Source of the DNA: Pseudoneurospora amorphoporcata
Taxonomy: Eukaryota; Ascomycota; Sordariomycetes; Sordariales; Sordariaceae
NCBI GenBank assembly: GCA_033297205.1
Contig: MU859064.1
Span: 310,001-374,000 of the forward strand
Direction: 5' to 3'
DNA length: 64,000 nucleotides
Shown: positions 18,448 through 30,527 of the stretch, piece by piece
Position numbering within the stretch: position 1 is the first letter of the stretch
Layout of the letters: every line of letters starts with the position of its first letter
Notes under the pieces: model-generated
The model's input: the letters and a program-made list of their open reading frames with translations, nothing else
Database searches by the model: none
Told to the model about the DNA's origin: nothing
Program-made: the position numbers and the translations under genes

Positions 18448-21336
18448 TCAAATACCCTTAGGGCCCTTCCCATCAACACCACCAGTCTTAAAGTACTCCC
18501 TAACCACTCCAACCGAGTAAGCCCCGCCAGCAATCCACGCAGCGCCCATCACTGCGCGCTTGGGGATGCTTGCCTTCCTTCTCTGCTTCTGCCCCGTCTC
18601 CTGCGTTTGCTGCTGCTCCTTCTGCTGCGTCTCAGCAGTCGCAGAAGCCTCTTCATAGTGAACCTTGGCTTGGTTGGCAGCACCAGCAGCACTAGGAAGG
18701 TTGTAGTTCACAAACCCAGTCGGACTAGCGAACCGGCCCGCAGCGACGTGGTAATCCTTCTTGCCACCGCCCGTCATATCGATGGGGTTGATGGAGCCGC
18801 TGCTTGCCATGGTGCTGCCGTCCGCGGTGACTGCTTGTTTTCCGCTCGCGTGCGCAACGGCTGGCTCAGGGACGGCTTCCCGAACCTTGCGAAACACAAG
18901 AACGTCCCCAGAGCCGGCGGCGATCTCGAAACCTTCGGACTCGAGACGGGCGAAATGTGGAAGGAACTTGGAGATGTTGGTGAGGCGGGGTAGCACGTCG
19001 GCGGGTGAGTTAGAAGTGTTGTTGGAGTTGGAGGGGATGATGCTAGATGTGGTCTCGGCTGCTTCGACGGATTGGGTGTCGGGGTTGAAGGCGAGGATTT
19101 TGTAGACGGTTGGTCCGGAGGTCTGGGTGACAGTGGTGGTGGCGGTGGTGGGCTCAGCGGGTTGCGACTCGGAGGCAGCAGAAGACTTGGTAGTCTGAGC
19201 ATCTTCGTAGGTGAATGCTTCGAGGGGATTTTCCTCGCTAGCAGTCTCGTATGCAGGTGTCGGTCCCTGAGCAGCAGCAGCGTACTTGCCATCGGGCTCA
19301 TGGCTTCTGAATGCACCGTATTGAGATAATTCTTCGGAAAGCTTGGCCTCGTCCACTGCGTTCTTCTCACAATGAGCTGACCAAGCTGCTTCCAGTTCCG
19401 CAACACTGGCAGGCTGCTGGCGATTGCGGAGCTCCTTCAGTACCGAAGGTTCGGATATCGGCGACTCGGCGCGTGCCATCTGAGCAGCGTACTTCCCGTC
19501 GGGCTCATGGCTGAGGAACGGCTTATCGTACGAGTCCAGATCTTCGTACTCTGAGGTATTGGTGAACGATTTCTCCTTCTTGTACATGCCATCCGGTTCA
19601 TGGGCGCGGAAGGCACCATAGCTAGACAGCTCAGCAGGATCGTACTCGGAGTAGTTGGCGAACTCCTTTTCCTTCTTGTACATGCCATCGGGCTCGTGGG
19701 CGCGAATAGGCTCCTCGTACTGAGCTAGTTCAGCAGGGTCGTATTCTTGAGTGTTGGTTAACCCTTTCTGCTCCTTGTACATACCATCCGGCTCATGAGC
19801 GCGGACTGCTTTGTACTGGGCGAGCTCCTCTGGACCGTACTCGTCGTAGTTGTTGACGGCCTTTTCCTTCTTGTACATGCCGTCAGGCTCGTGAGCCCGG
19901 ACTGAACCGTACTCGGCCAATTCAGCTGGGTCGTACTCCTGGGTGTTTGTGAATTCTTTCTGTTCCTTGTACTTGCCATCGGGCTCGTGGGCACGGACTG
20001 CACCATACCCTGCAAGCTCTGCCGGATCGTACTTCTCCTCGGCGACGACGTCCTTGTACTTGCCGTCAGGTTCGTGACTGCGAACGGCACCGTACTGGCC
20101 AAGCTCTGCCTTGTTGACATTCTCCTCCGAGGCCTGCTTGTACTTGCCATCGGGCTCGTGACTGCGAACTGCACCGTATTTGCCCAGTTCTGTCTGATCA
20201 GCGGGCGCTTCGGCAGCGTCGTTGTACTTCCCATCGGGTTCGTGGCTGCGAACGGCGTTGTACTGTCCCAGCTCAGACTTGATGGCGACTGGCTCAGTGT
20301 TGCTCTTGTACTTGCCATCAGGTTCGCTTGCCCTGACAGGTCCGTATTTGTTGAGCTCCCCGGACGTCGCTTCTTGCTCGTTGACCGTCTCAGATGCCCC
20401 GAGAACTACCGGTTTCGGTTTCGATCCCATTGACGGCACGGCTGTGGTCGCGGCAATTCCCGTGTTAGTGTGCCAAGACACTTGGGCATTATTGGATGAA
20501 AGAGCGTTCAACAGGTCAGGAGCCGGTGTGTCCTTGACGAGCACATCTGAAAGAGTGGTAGCGGACGTTGGGTTGATGGGATTCCATGGCGCGTCGTCGA
20601 CATCAACCTGACTGTAGAGCTTGAGCTCTGCCTCTGGAGGTGGACCGTCGTAAAAGATGGGTTTTGAGGCGTCAAGGTCTGGAGGGCTGAGATTGGAAAA
20701 CTGGGATGTATAGGGACCGGATGGCGGAGCCTTGTCGTCGAGACCGGATGTGGCTGCTTTGAGGATCTTGCGGTTGGTGATGGGGTCAATCACGTATTCA
20801 GAGTCCGCTTCGATCGACCTGGATTTGCGTTTGTTTCCCCGACTGCGCTTCGACTTGTCGAGAATGGCCTCGGCCTTTGTCTTGGTCTGTTCCTTGGCGG
20901 CTCCGAATAGCAAGTCCTCGAGGGGCGCACGTTCTACATCTTCTATGTTTTGGCCTGGACGAATGCCGGTAGGGTTGTCGATGGTGCTAGCAGCAATTTC
21001 CTCGTCAAGTTGTCTCCGCGCAGCATTTTCCTGTTCAACGGAGTACCAATAGTTCTTGGACATGCGCTTGATGGTTGACTTGGCGTCTTCAGCTAGGGGG
21101 TGCTGCTCCCACGAAAGACGGCGATTCAAGGTCTGGAAGTATTTGTAGCGAATTTTGCGTTGACGTTCGCAGATATCTTGGGCGTATTCGGGGTCGAGAT
21201 AGGATGACCACGTGCGACCGAAACGAAAGCCCCGTGTTTGCTGGTGTTGATGGCGGTGGTGGCGAACTACAGCAGCGCCGGAGGCCAGAGACCAACCAGC
21301 ACGGTAAGTGGGGGTGGAAGCAGAAGTCAACGACAT
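18448..21336 (-). CDS. EPDGKY-repeat protein, predicted mitochondrial membrane protein
   Basis: A single frame of 962 aa. The N-terminus (MSLTSASTPTYRAGW, then HHRHQHQQTRGFRFGRTW) is Arg/His-rich without acidic residues for about 45 positions, as in a mitochondrial presequence. Residues about 322-690 hold eleven copies of a motif with consensus EL-x-x-Y-G-A-V-R-x-HEPDG-[KM]-Y, spaced 25-35 residues apart, with a longer gap before the last copy. The repeats grade from EPDGKYK types to DGMYKKEK types with NTxEYDPAEL spacers, so they expanded by local duplication. A conserved-looking C-terminal block follows (TVYKILAFNPDTQSV, then LPRLTNISKFLPHFARLESEGFEI and SGDVLVFRKV). One hydrophobic segment (about 924-945, AVMGAAWIAGGAYSVGVV) lies near the end. 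I know no function for this fungal family. Dual-basic stretches near residue 170 could be a nuclear signal instead. Confidence 0.88.
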   Translation of the reverse strand: MSLTSASTPTYRAGWSLASGAAVVRHHRHQHQQTRGFRFGRTWSSYLDPEYAQDICERQRKIRYKYFQTLNRRLSWEQHPLAEDAKSTIKRMSKNYWYSVEQENAARRQLDEEIAASTIDNPTGIRPGQNIEDVERAPLEDLLFGAAKEQTKTKAEAILDKSKRSRGNKRKSRSIEADSEYVIDPITNRKILKAATSGLDDKAPPSGPYTSQFSNLSPPDLDASKPIFYDGPPPEAELKLYSQVDVDDAPWNPINPTSATTLSDVLVKDTPAPDLLNALSSNNAQVSWHTNTGIAATTAVPSMGSKPKPVVLGASETVNEQEATSGELNKYGPVRASEPDGKYKSNTEPVAIKSELGQYNAVRSHEPDGKYNDAAEAPADQTELGKYGAVRSHEPDGKYKQASEENVNKAELGQYGAVRSHEPDGKYKDVVAEEKYDPAELAGYGAVRAHEPDGKYKEQKEFTNTQEYDPAELAEYGSVRAHEPDGMYKKEKAVNNYDEYGPEELAQYKAVRAHEPDGMYKEQKGLTNTQEYDPAELAQYEEPIRAHEPDGMYKKEKEFANYSEYDPAELSSYGAFRAHEPDGMYKKEKSFTNTSEYEDLDSYDKPFLSHEPDGKYAAQMARAESPISEPSVLKELRNRQQPASVAELEAAWSAHCEKNAVDEAKLSEELSQYGAFRSHEPDGKYAAAAQGPTPAYETASEENPLEAFTYEDAQTTKSSAASESQPAEPTTATTTVTQTSGPTVYKILAFNPDTQSVEAAETTSSIIPSNSNNTSNSPADVLPRLTNISKFLPHFARLESEGFEIAAGSGDVLVFRKVREAVPEPAVAHASGKQAVTADGSTMASSGSINPIDMTGGGKKDYHVAAGRFASPTGFVNYNLPSAAGAANQAKVHYEEASATAETQQKEQQQTQETGQKQRRKASIPKRAVMGAAWIAGGAYSVGVVREYFKTGGVDGKGPKGI

Positions 21337-24032
21337 GGCGAATAGTAGTATGTTATGGGAACTGAGACTGAAGTGACATTTCTCGATTTAACGGTAACTG
21401 GTGGTTGTTTGATTGTCAGTTTCACGGACTCTTGAGAACGAGGAAAAAGATTTGGCAAATGCTGTTGATATAGGTATGCATGACGATAGGACGAAAGTAT
21501 GTGGTAGTCGGAGAGGGCGGGGCACTTACACGATAAAGAGTGAAGTGGTCAATGCGAAGGATGGAAGGGCATAAACGTCAATAATGACGATGACGATAAC
21601 ACTGTGCTGCCACTTCCGGTGGTTCCTTCTGGTTAAACACAGGTGCACCCAAGCGTTACCAACTTGAAGTGTCACGAACTGCTGTGGAGAAAACGAGGTG
21701 GTTGTGGGTGGGACGGTTGCGCGGTGCCACCACACTATGTATGTAGGAACGGGAGGGTGAGAATTCTTGAGGAACGACAACCAAAAGAGACTTATCTCTG
21801 GAGAGAAAGAGAAAAGAAAAAAGGAAACACAATGGGCACACGTTGGGAACCATTGCGAGTTTTAAAGATCCGAGGAGAGGGACCACACTTCCCGTCTTCA
21901 TGCATTCATTCAACCGCTCCCCGGTTTCCCCATGCCCAAGCGTCCAAGGGCGGCAACCGAAAAAGGGACCCTCTTCTACCTCTGAGGAGGAGCCGAGGGG
22001 GACTTGTTAGAGCATGTCTCCGATAGCTACCTAGTTGTACATACAGGCTCCTACCAAAACGGGAAGCGGCACACGGAGATCAAGAAGACGATCCGTCCAC
22101 GGAACCAAACATGGTTGCAGCCATGGCGGCCCCGAGTCTCCACGACGGCTTGGCAGCAGGAGGCAGACTTGCAGGACGTGACTTTTGCAGGCAGTGCCAG
22201 AGGGAAGACGGGATTCGGCATCAAGAGGTTTTGAAATCAGCCAATCTGTTGGACGGAAACAGAGGACACGAGAGGACTGAAGAAGACATGGCCAGGGGCT
22301 TGGGGGGGGGGTGGACCCCTTTCTTGTGCTGTGAGCCAATGGAAACAATGGAAGGCATTGCCCTCCGCCTTGTTCGCTCTTGATGCTCCCGCTCGTCACA
22401 GTAAGAAGCCTCTTCCGTGGGTTTCGAGCGTCTGAATGGCCAACGGCAGCAGTACCCTTGCCCAGCCCGCCTGTCCAGGTCTCGCATTCATGGCATTCAA
22501 ACAGTTTTGGACCCTTTCGGCGTTTCCAACTGTACCTATGTTTGCATGTGCATGTGGGTGGCATTGTAGCCAGACTTTTGGTGAGGAGACGGACCGACAC
22601 AGACACCTCCGACCTGCGACACAAGGACCATTCCGAATCTCGATCAATGTCGATGAAGAAGAACAAGAACCGGTTTGGACACCATTCGACGTCCACGGTG
22701 GGTTCTCTCATTCCCACGATGTTTAGTGTCGGTGGAGCAAGGGATCCGGGGAACTCCAGACGGTATTTGACAGGGACATGCATGGTGAGCGGAGAGCGCT
22801 AAAAGCGCCGCTAACCCGCTCTCGCCACCAGACTGGGTCGGCGCCAAGACAAGAGCAACATGGAATGAGGGTGAAGGTTGGTGATGGTCGGAGGGAGACA
22901 TTGGAGGACAACCATTGAAAGAAGGGGCAATGATGAACATTTGCGCCCAACCACCTGGTCAGCCGGCCATCCCATCTACGATTTCATTTCATGATAGCTT
23001 CGGCCTTGGTGACTTTTTGTAAAGGTGTGACACAACCAGGCAAGGCGTCGGCTGGTTCACGATGGCTTCAACTTTCAGGGCTCTGTTTAAAACCACAGTA
23101 TAATGCAACTACGTCATCGTTCTACCAACGACATCACTGTTGTTAAACTACTTAAAGAGCGCTTTTTGAAGAGGACTAAACATGGTTATTGCCCCAAGAC
23201 ACTGTTGACAAAATCTCAAAATCGACTGATCTCTCGCCTGCCTGTCAGCTGCTATCTGGGCGTCCAACCCTCAAACAGTCAAAGAGGTTATCCGACCTGC
23301 CGATCTTCCGGCTTGTGGACCAGTCTCTGAGGAGCTTTTTCCGGAGCGCCCATGTTCCATCATTTTGTGACCAAAAGCAGTGAGAAAATCGGCAGGCGAA
23401 GATCACAGTGCGCATGCCTGCTGAGCTGGGAAACCATGATCGAGAGATCAAGGCCCAGCGAATTGTTTGAAAAATAAATGCTACGCTTCAGTTATATGAA
23501 GGACTTCGATTGTAACTTGTAGTTCTAACTACCCATGAAGTGGGCGGCGTGGCACGGGTATTTATTTCCCACACATCCTGCCAAAGATAGTGCACGTCGT
23601 TCAGAATTGTTAGCGAGCACTAACATCGTGGGTTAAAGTGCCCCTCATCACGTGCACCGCGATTTTATGCTCCAGCAAAATACAGCTACCCCACCATGGC
23701 TACGATGCAGGAACCAGGAAAGGTAGACCGACTGACCGAGAAGGAAGTCTCGAAGCATCATACCGGCAAGGTAATCACAGCGGTCGTAACAGCCAAGAGG
23801 ACTGCGCGATGGTGCATTGAGCTTTTTGCACCAAAAAGCTTAATTTTTCCATGCATGGCGGATTATAATCGCGGCTTTGAAACGGGGTGCCATTATTTCC
23901 ATCTCCCTACTTTTTAGCTAGGTTTCTCCCGCTTTAGCTTTCATCTCTTATGGTGCTTCCTCTGAATTACCTCCTTTCCATACAACTCACAAGTGTCGAC
24001 ATAGTCCACGACACAGGACCGTCTTGAAGATC
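21337..24032. other. Long intergenic region between divergent genes
   Basis: About 2.7 kb holding the promoters of the repeat-protein gene (-) and Listerin (+). A 250-codon minus-strand ORF (22031-22783) is the longest here, but it is Cys/Pro/Trp-rich and overlaps equally long ORFs on the other strand, so I take it as chance. No RNA gene or repeat stands out. Confidence 0.55.
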
Positions 24033-27000
24033 ATGAAGAAAGGAGCATTTGGTTCCGGCGGCTTTGGCGCCTTCTCGTCGTCGACAGCATCGCTATCCTA
24101 CGTCGCCCCGCCTCCCGACCTCTCCAGCGTCCCCCAAGACGTCATTGTACCTTTCAAAAACCTCCTTAAGCGAGACAGCACAACAAAGTCCAAGGCCCTC
24201 GAAGAGATACTAGCATGTGTCAAGAAGTCCGACCAGCCCGTTGACGACTCCGTCATAGACGTCTGGGCTCAACTATACCCCCGTATCGCCATCGACAACA
24301 ACCGCCGCGTCCGCGAACTCTCCCACAACCTCCTCCTCGAGCTCGTCAAGTCAGCAAAGAAACGCATTGAAAAGACCCTACCGAAGCTGGTTGGCCCATG
24401 GGTTGCCGGCACTTTCGACAAGGACAAGGGAGTCGCCCGCGCTGCTCTCGCCGTCTCGGCTCACATTCTCGACTCGGACCACAAGAAGGCAAAGTTCTGG
24501 GTCGCGTTCCAAGGGAGGCTCTTCGAATATGCCAACGAGGCCATCCGAGAAACAGCCGACTCTCTTAGTGATGAGAGGACGACATCCAAGGAGGACATGG
24601 AGGCGAAATACTACCGCGTGCTCGGAAGTAGTATGGCCATGATCCAGCACCTGTTGCCCACGATCAAGGACGACCAGTACCCCGACGAACTGAAGCGCTT
24701 CTTCGACGCCGATACTCTCTGGATCCTGGCAGCCTCCGACGATGCGTCTGTACGCCGCGCCTTTTACCAGCTCGTTGCAAGTTACCTCGACAACAAGCCC
24801 AGTCTTCTGGAGCCCAAACTGAAGGATGTCGGCAAGGTACTGGTGGCCGAGAGTCCCAAGAAGGATCAGAGGGGCTCGGCCGTGGATCTCCTAAGGGCAT
24901 TGATAAGCGTCACGAAACGTTTCCCCAAGGTTTGGGGCAGCAAGAGTCCCCTAGACCGCCTTAGGCCTCTGGTCCAGAAGGGCTCTCAGGGAGGGTCGGA
25001 TGAGTACTGGACAGAACTGGATCAGTTGCTCGCCATTTTGCCAACATCTACATCAGACTACGCTGCGAATGCCTCGGCGTTCCTCAAGTCCATGAGAACT
25101 GCCATTACGAGCCGTGAGGAGCGGCGTCAAAATACCGCGTCTGCTTGGGCCTGTTATCTCAACACTGTCGATCGTATCACCGCGGGCTCTACACCAAGCC
25201 CGGAATTCCTTCAGGAAAACCTTTACCCATTAACTCGAGAATACTTGCTTCCATCTGATAAAACATCGGCGTGGGCTTCTGCACAGCCTCCTCATTTGCT
25301 CAAGGCGTGGAAGATCGTACCATATACAACAAACGAAAAAGTGCGATCATCAGCCAAAGAAGAATGGCAGAAGCTCGGTGACGACTTCGCCACCGATCTT
25401 TCCAACTCTCTTCCTGAAGTTTCTCCTGATTATGAAAAGTCTCAGCTGGAGCTGGCAGCCATAGGCGAACGCTGGTTTGCCTTAGTAGAGGGTTTCTTGA
25501 GGGGGGCACCTAGTCAACAAACCTTCGATGGAGATGCTGATCTGCCAAGTCTGATCGCTTCGACCTCAAGCAAAGTGTTGGGTAGCGCACAAGATCTGCT
25601 TTACAGGCGAAACTACAAGCCTTTCTGCGCTGCGGCTGTTCTAAAGGCCGCCTTCACCAAGGTTCCAGGCCTGTGCGCCAAGAGCAATTTGATCAACAAG
25701 GTTTTCCCACTCGACGACCGAGAAACCTTCGAGAAGATCGTCGTGTCTCGATCATTCCCATATCTGGCATCTTGTTTGGCTGCCGTTACTCAGGACCAGC
25801 CTGAGTTCTCCGAGCAAGTCTGGGCAAAGCTTATCGACGCTGCATTGAGCCGTGGGTTTCCTTCCGGTGCGCCAATCGTCAAGGACCTGGTGTCTGTCCC
25901 CCTTCCCCAGGCCGTTGCGCAGAAGAACGAATCACTGCAAAGGTTTATTGTTGAAGCCTGGCATGACTTTGCTAAGGGGGAGCCTTCATCTCCCTTTGTG
26001 GAACAACTTTGCAAAGCCAGTATTTCTCATTCCATCTTGGATGGCAGTGCGATACATTCTCTTGCTAGCTCGTTTGCGCAGGATGTTGGTGTACCTGGGA
26101 AATACGATCCAGAGTTCAAGGCTCTCGAACTTCTACTTCGCAGCAATTCAGCCCTGTTTGCAGATGTCCCTGTTGATCTGTTCACGAAGCTCTTGTCTTT
26201 GGAGGAAATCTCAGACTCCGAAACGGCAAACAAGGCTGCGGCCATAAGGTCACTTATCCAGAAACAGTATGGTGGGGACAAGTTGTGGGTTGAAGTCATT
26301 CGCCGTAGCTTTGCTGACGCCGAACCATCGTCTCTTGATATCGAGACCTTGGTCCGTCATGCCAAGGATATCCTGAGCTCTGGTGTTCCGTTGGCTGATA
26401 TTCTCCCATCAGCGGAAACGTGGAATACTGAGCTCTACAGCTTTTTGCGAGACATCCCAGATCCTTCCCTCTCCATTACCAGCAGCTTTGGTGGTGCCTA
26501 CTTCCTGGCGACAGAGGGCGAGGGTAGCACCCCAACGAACCAGAAAAGGGATCGTCAGGGCCGGTCAATTCCCGCGAGGATGGCCGTATTCACCACACAA
26601 ATCCTCACTGATGTAGATCTGGAAACCCTCCCGGCCAATCTCGTAGAGCTTATCTTCCTGACTGCCGTTCTTGCGAATGACGACTTGACCGTCATGAAGG
26701 AGAATGGACTGTGGAATCTGCGTGTCGCTGAGGATGCCAGAACTGGGAGATCTGATGAGATTCAGTCTTTTCTGGATCTGGGCACGGCGCTTCTTGCCCG
26801 AGTGGCCGGGGCTTCGGCGGCATGGAAAGATGGTGATCTCAACGGAACTAGCTTGGCAGAAAAGCTCATTCAGTCTTTGCTCCAGCAAGCTGTGGACTTC
26901 AGTTCCAAGGCTCTCTACGCATCCAAGGCCCTCACAGAATTGTTCCAGGCTCTGGTGAGCGTGCATGGCTACCCTGCCGGCGCCAAATGCGACGAGTGGT

Positions 27001-28883
27001 TTAACAAGCTTGGTATTATGAAGGCCACGCCGCAGACCGTCTTTGCCGCCATCGCCTTCCTTACCGGATTCGACGAGGGACTTGGGTCCTCCAGAGCTGT
27101 TGCGAACCTTTACAACCGCCTTGTCTCTGACATTGTAGGGTGCTTTCCATCCTCACCAAAAACCCTGTACAATATGGTCCTCCTGACCATCTGCCTTTCG
27201 GTCTACCCTCCGGCGAAGACACCGGCTGAGCAGCGCAAACTCGTCTTCGCTCTTAAGCAGTTCACTACGTGGGTGCAAACTTCTGACGAGATGACGTTCG
27301 GTCTTACCGCCGAGGTATGCAGGGGCATTCATAGGATCTTGCCCAATGTCGCCCAGGTGTATGGACCGTACTGGCGGGAAGCCATCGATTACTGCCTCTC
27401 GTTGTGGGAGAAGGCCAGGAGCGATACCCCTCAGAGGTGGCCCGCCTACATTCTGCCCTCCATTAGGCTCATCTCAGCGATGGAGACTTTGGAGGATGCT
27501 AACGATGACCTTGTCGAGGCATTGGACGAGACCGCACTCGACCGATCCAAGGCACTTATTCGGCTGCTCGAGTTACCGCATGATGTAGTCAACACGGCTC
27601 GTCAAATACTCGATGAGACACTCTGCAGGGTAGTCCAGAAGATTCCTCTGAAGCATCTCACATCTGAGAAGGATTTGTTGACCAACCTTTATGGCTTGTT
27701 ATCTTCCGGTTCACGGGACGTTCAGACTGCTGCCTTTGGTCTGCTGCACCGGGCCTTGCCTGCTCAGCAAGAAGAGGAAGTCCTGGAGACTCTTCTGGAA
27801 GAGAAAGGTATGTTCTTTCCACTTGTTCTACGTATGATTGACTCTGTGTACTGACCTTTAGCAGTTGCTAAACTCCCGGATGAGCTTCTGTCGATCATCC
27901 AGTCGGTCCCGGCATTGGAGAAGTACACCGACGAGGAACTTGCTGTCTTCCCTGTGGAAATTCGCTCTTACCTCCTCGGCTGGCACCTCGTTTTCGATGG
28001 GTACAACCAGGCTCCCCTTCAAGTCCGCAAGCAATACACAGAATCTCTCAAAGCCGATAGCTCGCTCAATGCCTTGCTCGAGCTAATGTTCGACGTTCTA
28101 GGCCACTCGTCCGGCCAGGCGCTGAACCTCGACAAGAGCACCTTCAGTGTGGAGCACATCCGTTCATATGACATCACCCAGTCCGACGAAGGATCCCCAG
28201 AGCGCGACATGCAGTGGCTGCTCGTCCATCTTTTCTATCTCTCTCTCAAGTTTCTCCCCGGTCTCGTCAAGTCATGGTACCTCGACTTGCGCAGCAAGCA
28301 GACCAAGATTGCCCTCGATTCCTGGATGGCTAAATACTACGCCCCGCTCCTGATCTCGGACGCCCTCGACGAAGTCAGCGACTGGGCCTCCTCGCAAGAA
28401 GCGCCGCAAGAAGATGAAAAGGAGCTCCGCGTGCGCGTCAACCGTATGGCCAAGGAGGTCTCAGCCGGCTACGAGATCGACGAGGAGTTCGCCTCCATCG
28501 CCATCAAGATCCCTGCCGGCTACCCGCTCGAGTCGGTCGAAGTCATCGGCGAGAACCGCGTCGCTGTCAACGAGAAGAAGTGGCAGAGCTGGGTGCGGGC
28601 CACGCAGGGCGTCATCACGTTCGCCAACGGCAGCATCACGGACGGCTTGGCCGCCTTCCGGAGAAACATTATCGGTGCCCTCAAGGGTCATACCGAGTGC
28701 CCTATCTGCTATGCGGTCGTGTCGGCTGATAAGAAACTGCCGGACAAGAGGTGCGGTACCTGCAACAACTTGTTCCATAGGTTGTGTCTTTACAAGTGGT
28801 TCCAGAACAGTAACAAGAATACGTGTCCGTTGTGCCGGAATCCGATTGATTATTTGGGGAGTTCGGCGAGGGTGTCGCAGTAA
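24033..28883 (+). CDS. ltn1: Listerin-type E3 ubiquitin ligase (Ltn1/Rkr1)
   Basis: Two exons, 24033-27807 and 27865-28883, encode about 1,597 aa. The start at ATG 24033 (MKKGAFGSGGFGAFSS) opens the conserved N-terminal Gly/Ser stretch; the frame is also open a little upstream, but without an ATG. The body is a long helical-repeat protein. The last 55 residues are a RING: CPICYAVVSADKKL, RCGTCNNLFH, LYKWF, NTCPLC. Listerin binds stalled 60S subunits and ubiquitinates the trapped nascent chain in ribosome-associated quality control. The intron has donor GTATGT, branch CTGAC and a tandem acceptor TTTAGCAG; both AGs keep frame, so 1,597 or 1,598 aa are possible. The family's usual length is 1,550-1,750 aa. 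Certain assignment. Confidence 0.96.
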
Positions 28884-29051
28884 GGGCTAGCCTTGTGACA
28901 GTTTCTACCCTTTGCCCGTGATAGAGGGGTGGTGATTACGGAGAGGGGGTTGGCAGGTACTGACCGCATGTATGTACCACCAGCGCCTTCCAATTTGATA
29001 TTGTTGAAAGCGCATTTGTTTCTAGGTTAGTTATCGCTGAATAGGAGATAC

Positions 29052-29097
<46 letters not shown>

Positions 29098-29960
29098 TTT
29101 TGAGAATACGAGAAGTATGGTATAGCCATGACAGGCAGACGCATTTCCAGTTATCAGGCGAGGCGGACTCGGCTGTCGCCTTGGGTGACGCTGATGAAGA
29201 ACAAAAGTCATTCAGCTGCCCCTGGCTGAGGCGGATGGACCCCGGTCAGCGCTCAATCACCACGGATGGAACAACTCGCGAGCGAAGGGATGCTGGCTGG
29301 TGGTGGTGAGCTTTTCTATGGATTGCATAATATAGGAGTAAATACATCAGCATCGGACGCAACGACTTCGGCGGGCTTGAGGCGTGAGAACTGGTGCCCT
29401 GAGGGCGTTCTGCCGGCCTTGTTTCTCTGCATCTCTGTTGGCGGTGTTGTGATGTCTTTGTTGACTTTGGATGTCGGGAGTTAAATTCGGTCACGGTTGC
29501 GAACAACACCCCGGATTGCGAATCGTATCACTGTCAATTCATCGGATGGAGTCGCTGGAAGGCAGGTCCCGTAGTGGGTTGCGGGGCTGCCCGCGCAGCG
29601 AAGAAAAGAACAGCGGAAACATGTACGCACACAGCCATGAACGCGGACGCAGACACAGAGGGCACCTACAGGCTGCACTCAGTCCCTGAATGAGTCCCGA
29701 CTGTTTGATATTTGGTATCCGATGCCGTGCACTCGTAGGGCCAGCACTCCCAGCAAGGCGTCCACGTTCGAAGAAGCTGGCAAACGTGCTATTCGATATT
29801 CATTGATGACCAGCCTGGCGCTCTTTGGTTGTATGAGTTTGAATGAGTGGCCTCCTCAGTGTTATATTGAGCTGGATGCCTGACTTTCATTGCAAACTTA
29901 AGATGGACGCTGTTATAATCTGGAATCTATCGAGTACAATATGGAAACTCCGCTTCATCT
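28884..29960. other. Intergenic between converging Listerin and the small two-TM gene
   Basis: Holds the 42-A tract at 29053. The remaining sequence has only short overlapping ORFs and no motif I can support. Confidence 0.6.
29053..29094. repeat. Uninterrupted run of 42 A
   Basis: Forty-two consecutive A between CC and GGGTTTT, about 170 bp after the Listerin stop. It is too long for a typical slippage tract in this GC-balanced region and resembles an inserted poly(A) tail, though no retroposed sequence is evident next to it. An assembly or sequencing artefact is possible. Confidence 0.9.
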
Positions 29961-30458
29961 TCATTGATTATTCTCCTGCCGCAACCAGTGGTGTACCCGC
30001 ACCATAAAAACCAAAACTCCAATGATGACATGGGCGAGGTGTCTATTACTCGTGTTAGTATACCTTGTATTATTAGTGTTATTGAAACTCAAGGTTCTAC
30101 TTACGTATAGTGGGGGACGTCCAAGCAAAAAAAGCAAACGCTGGTTATCGTCATGATAAATTCGATGGCGATCGCAATATCCCTTGAGTGACGACGAACG
30201 TAGTCCGATATCCTAGACGCAATGCTATGTTAGTAAAGCAAATGTAATTATTATCATGAAAAACTACGTACGCAGAGGCGACGTCAACAATGAAGATTTT
30301 GCAAGCTCGCGTCCACGCTTTTGTACTTTCGGCGACGTTTTGCCCGTAGGCCCTCACACTATAAGTAGTACTAAGTTAATAAAATAGACTTAATTAGCAG
30401 GATGGAAAAGTACTTACGATTTTTACATCTTGGTAAAAGCCTTGCGATAGTCGATCAT
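29961..30458 (-). CDS. Small two-transmembrane protein, four coding exons
   Basis: Reconstructed from splice signals: exons 30458-30427, 30358-30272, 30212-30105 and 30042-29961, joined in frame, give 102 aa. It starts MIDYRKAFTKIVRAYGQ, continues TRACKIFIVDVASAISDYVRRH, then two hydrophobic stretches (IAIAIEFIMTITSVCFFCLDV and HLAHVIIGVLVFMV), and ends RQENNQ. Introns are 68, 59 and 62 bp. Introns 2 and 3 have perfect TACTAAC branch sites and GTACGT or GTAAGT donors; intron 1 uses a weaker GTAAAA. Intron 2 has an alternative acceptor at 30225 that adds four residues in frame. Two further spliced exons lie upstream (30683-30648 and 30601-30528), which would be 5' leader, or an N-terminal extension in another frame. 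The introns are AT-rich, unlike the neighbours. No family recognised. The splice pattern is strong; the start and first join are uncertain. Confidence 0.5.
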
Positions 30459-30527
30459 GATGACTCTGATAAACTAAAATACAATTAGTGAGGGTTTCTT
30501 TGTCATCCGATGTGTGTAGACACTTAC

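Noticed and set aside
22031..22783. 250-codon minus-strand ORF
   Set aside because: Composition is not protein-like, no intron or promoter support, and equally long shadows exist on the plus strand.
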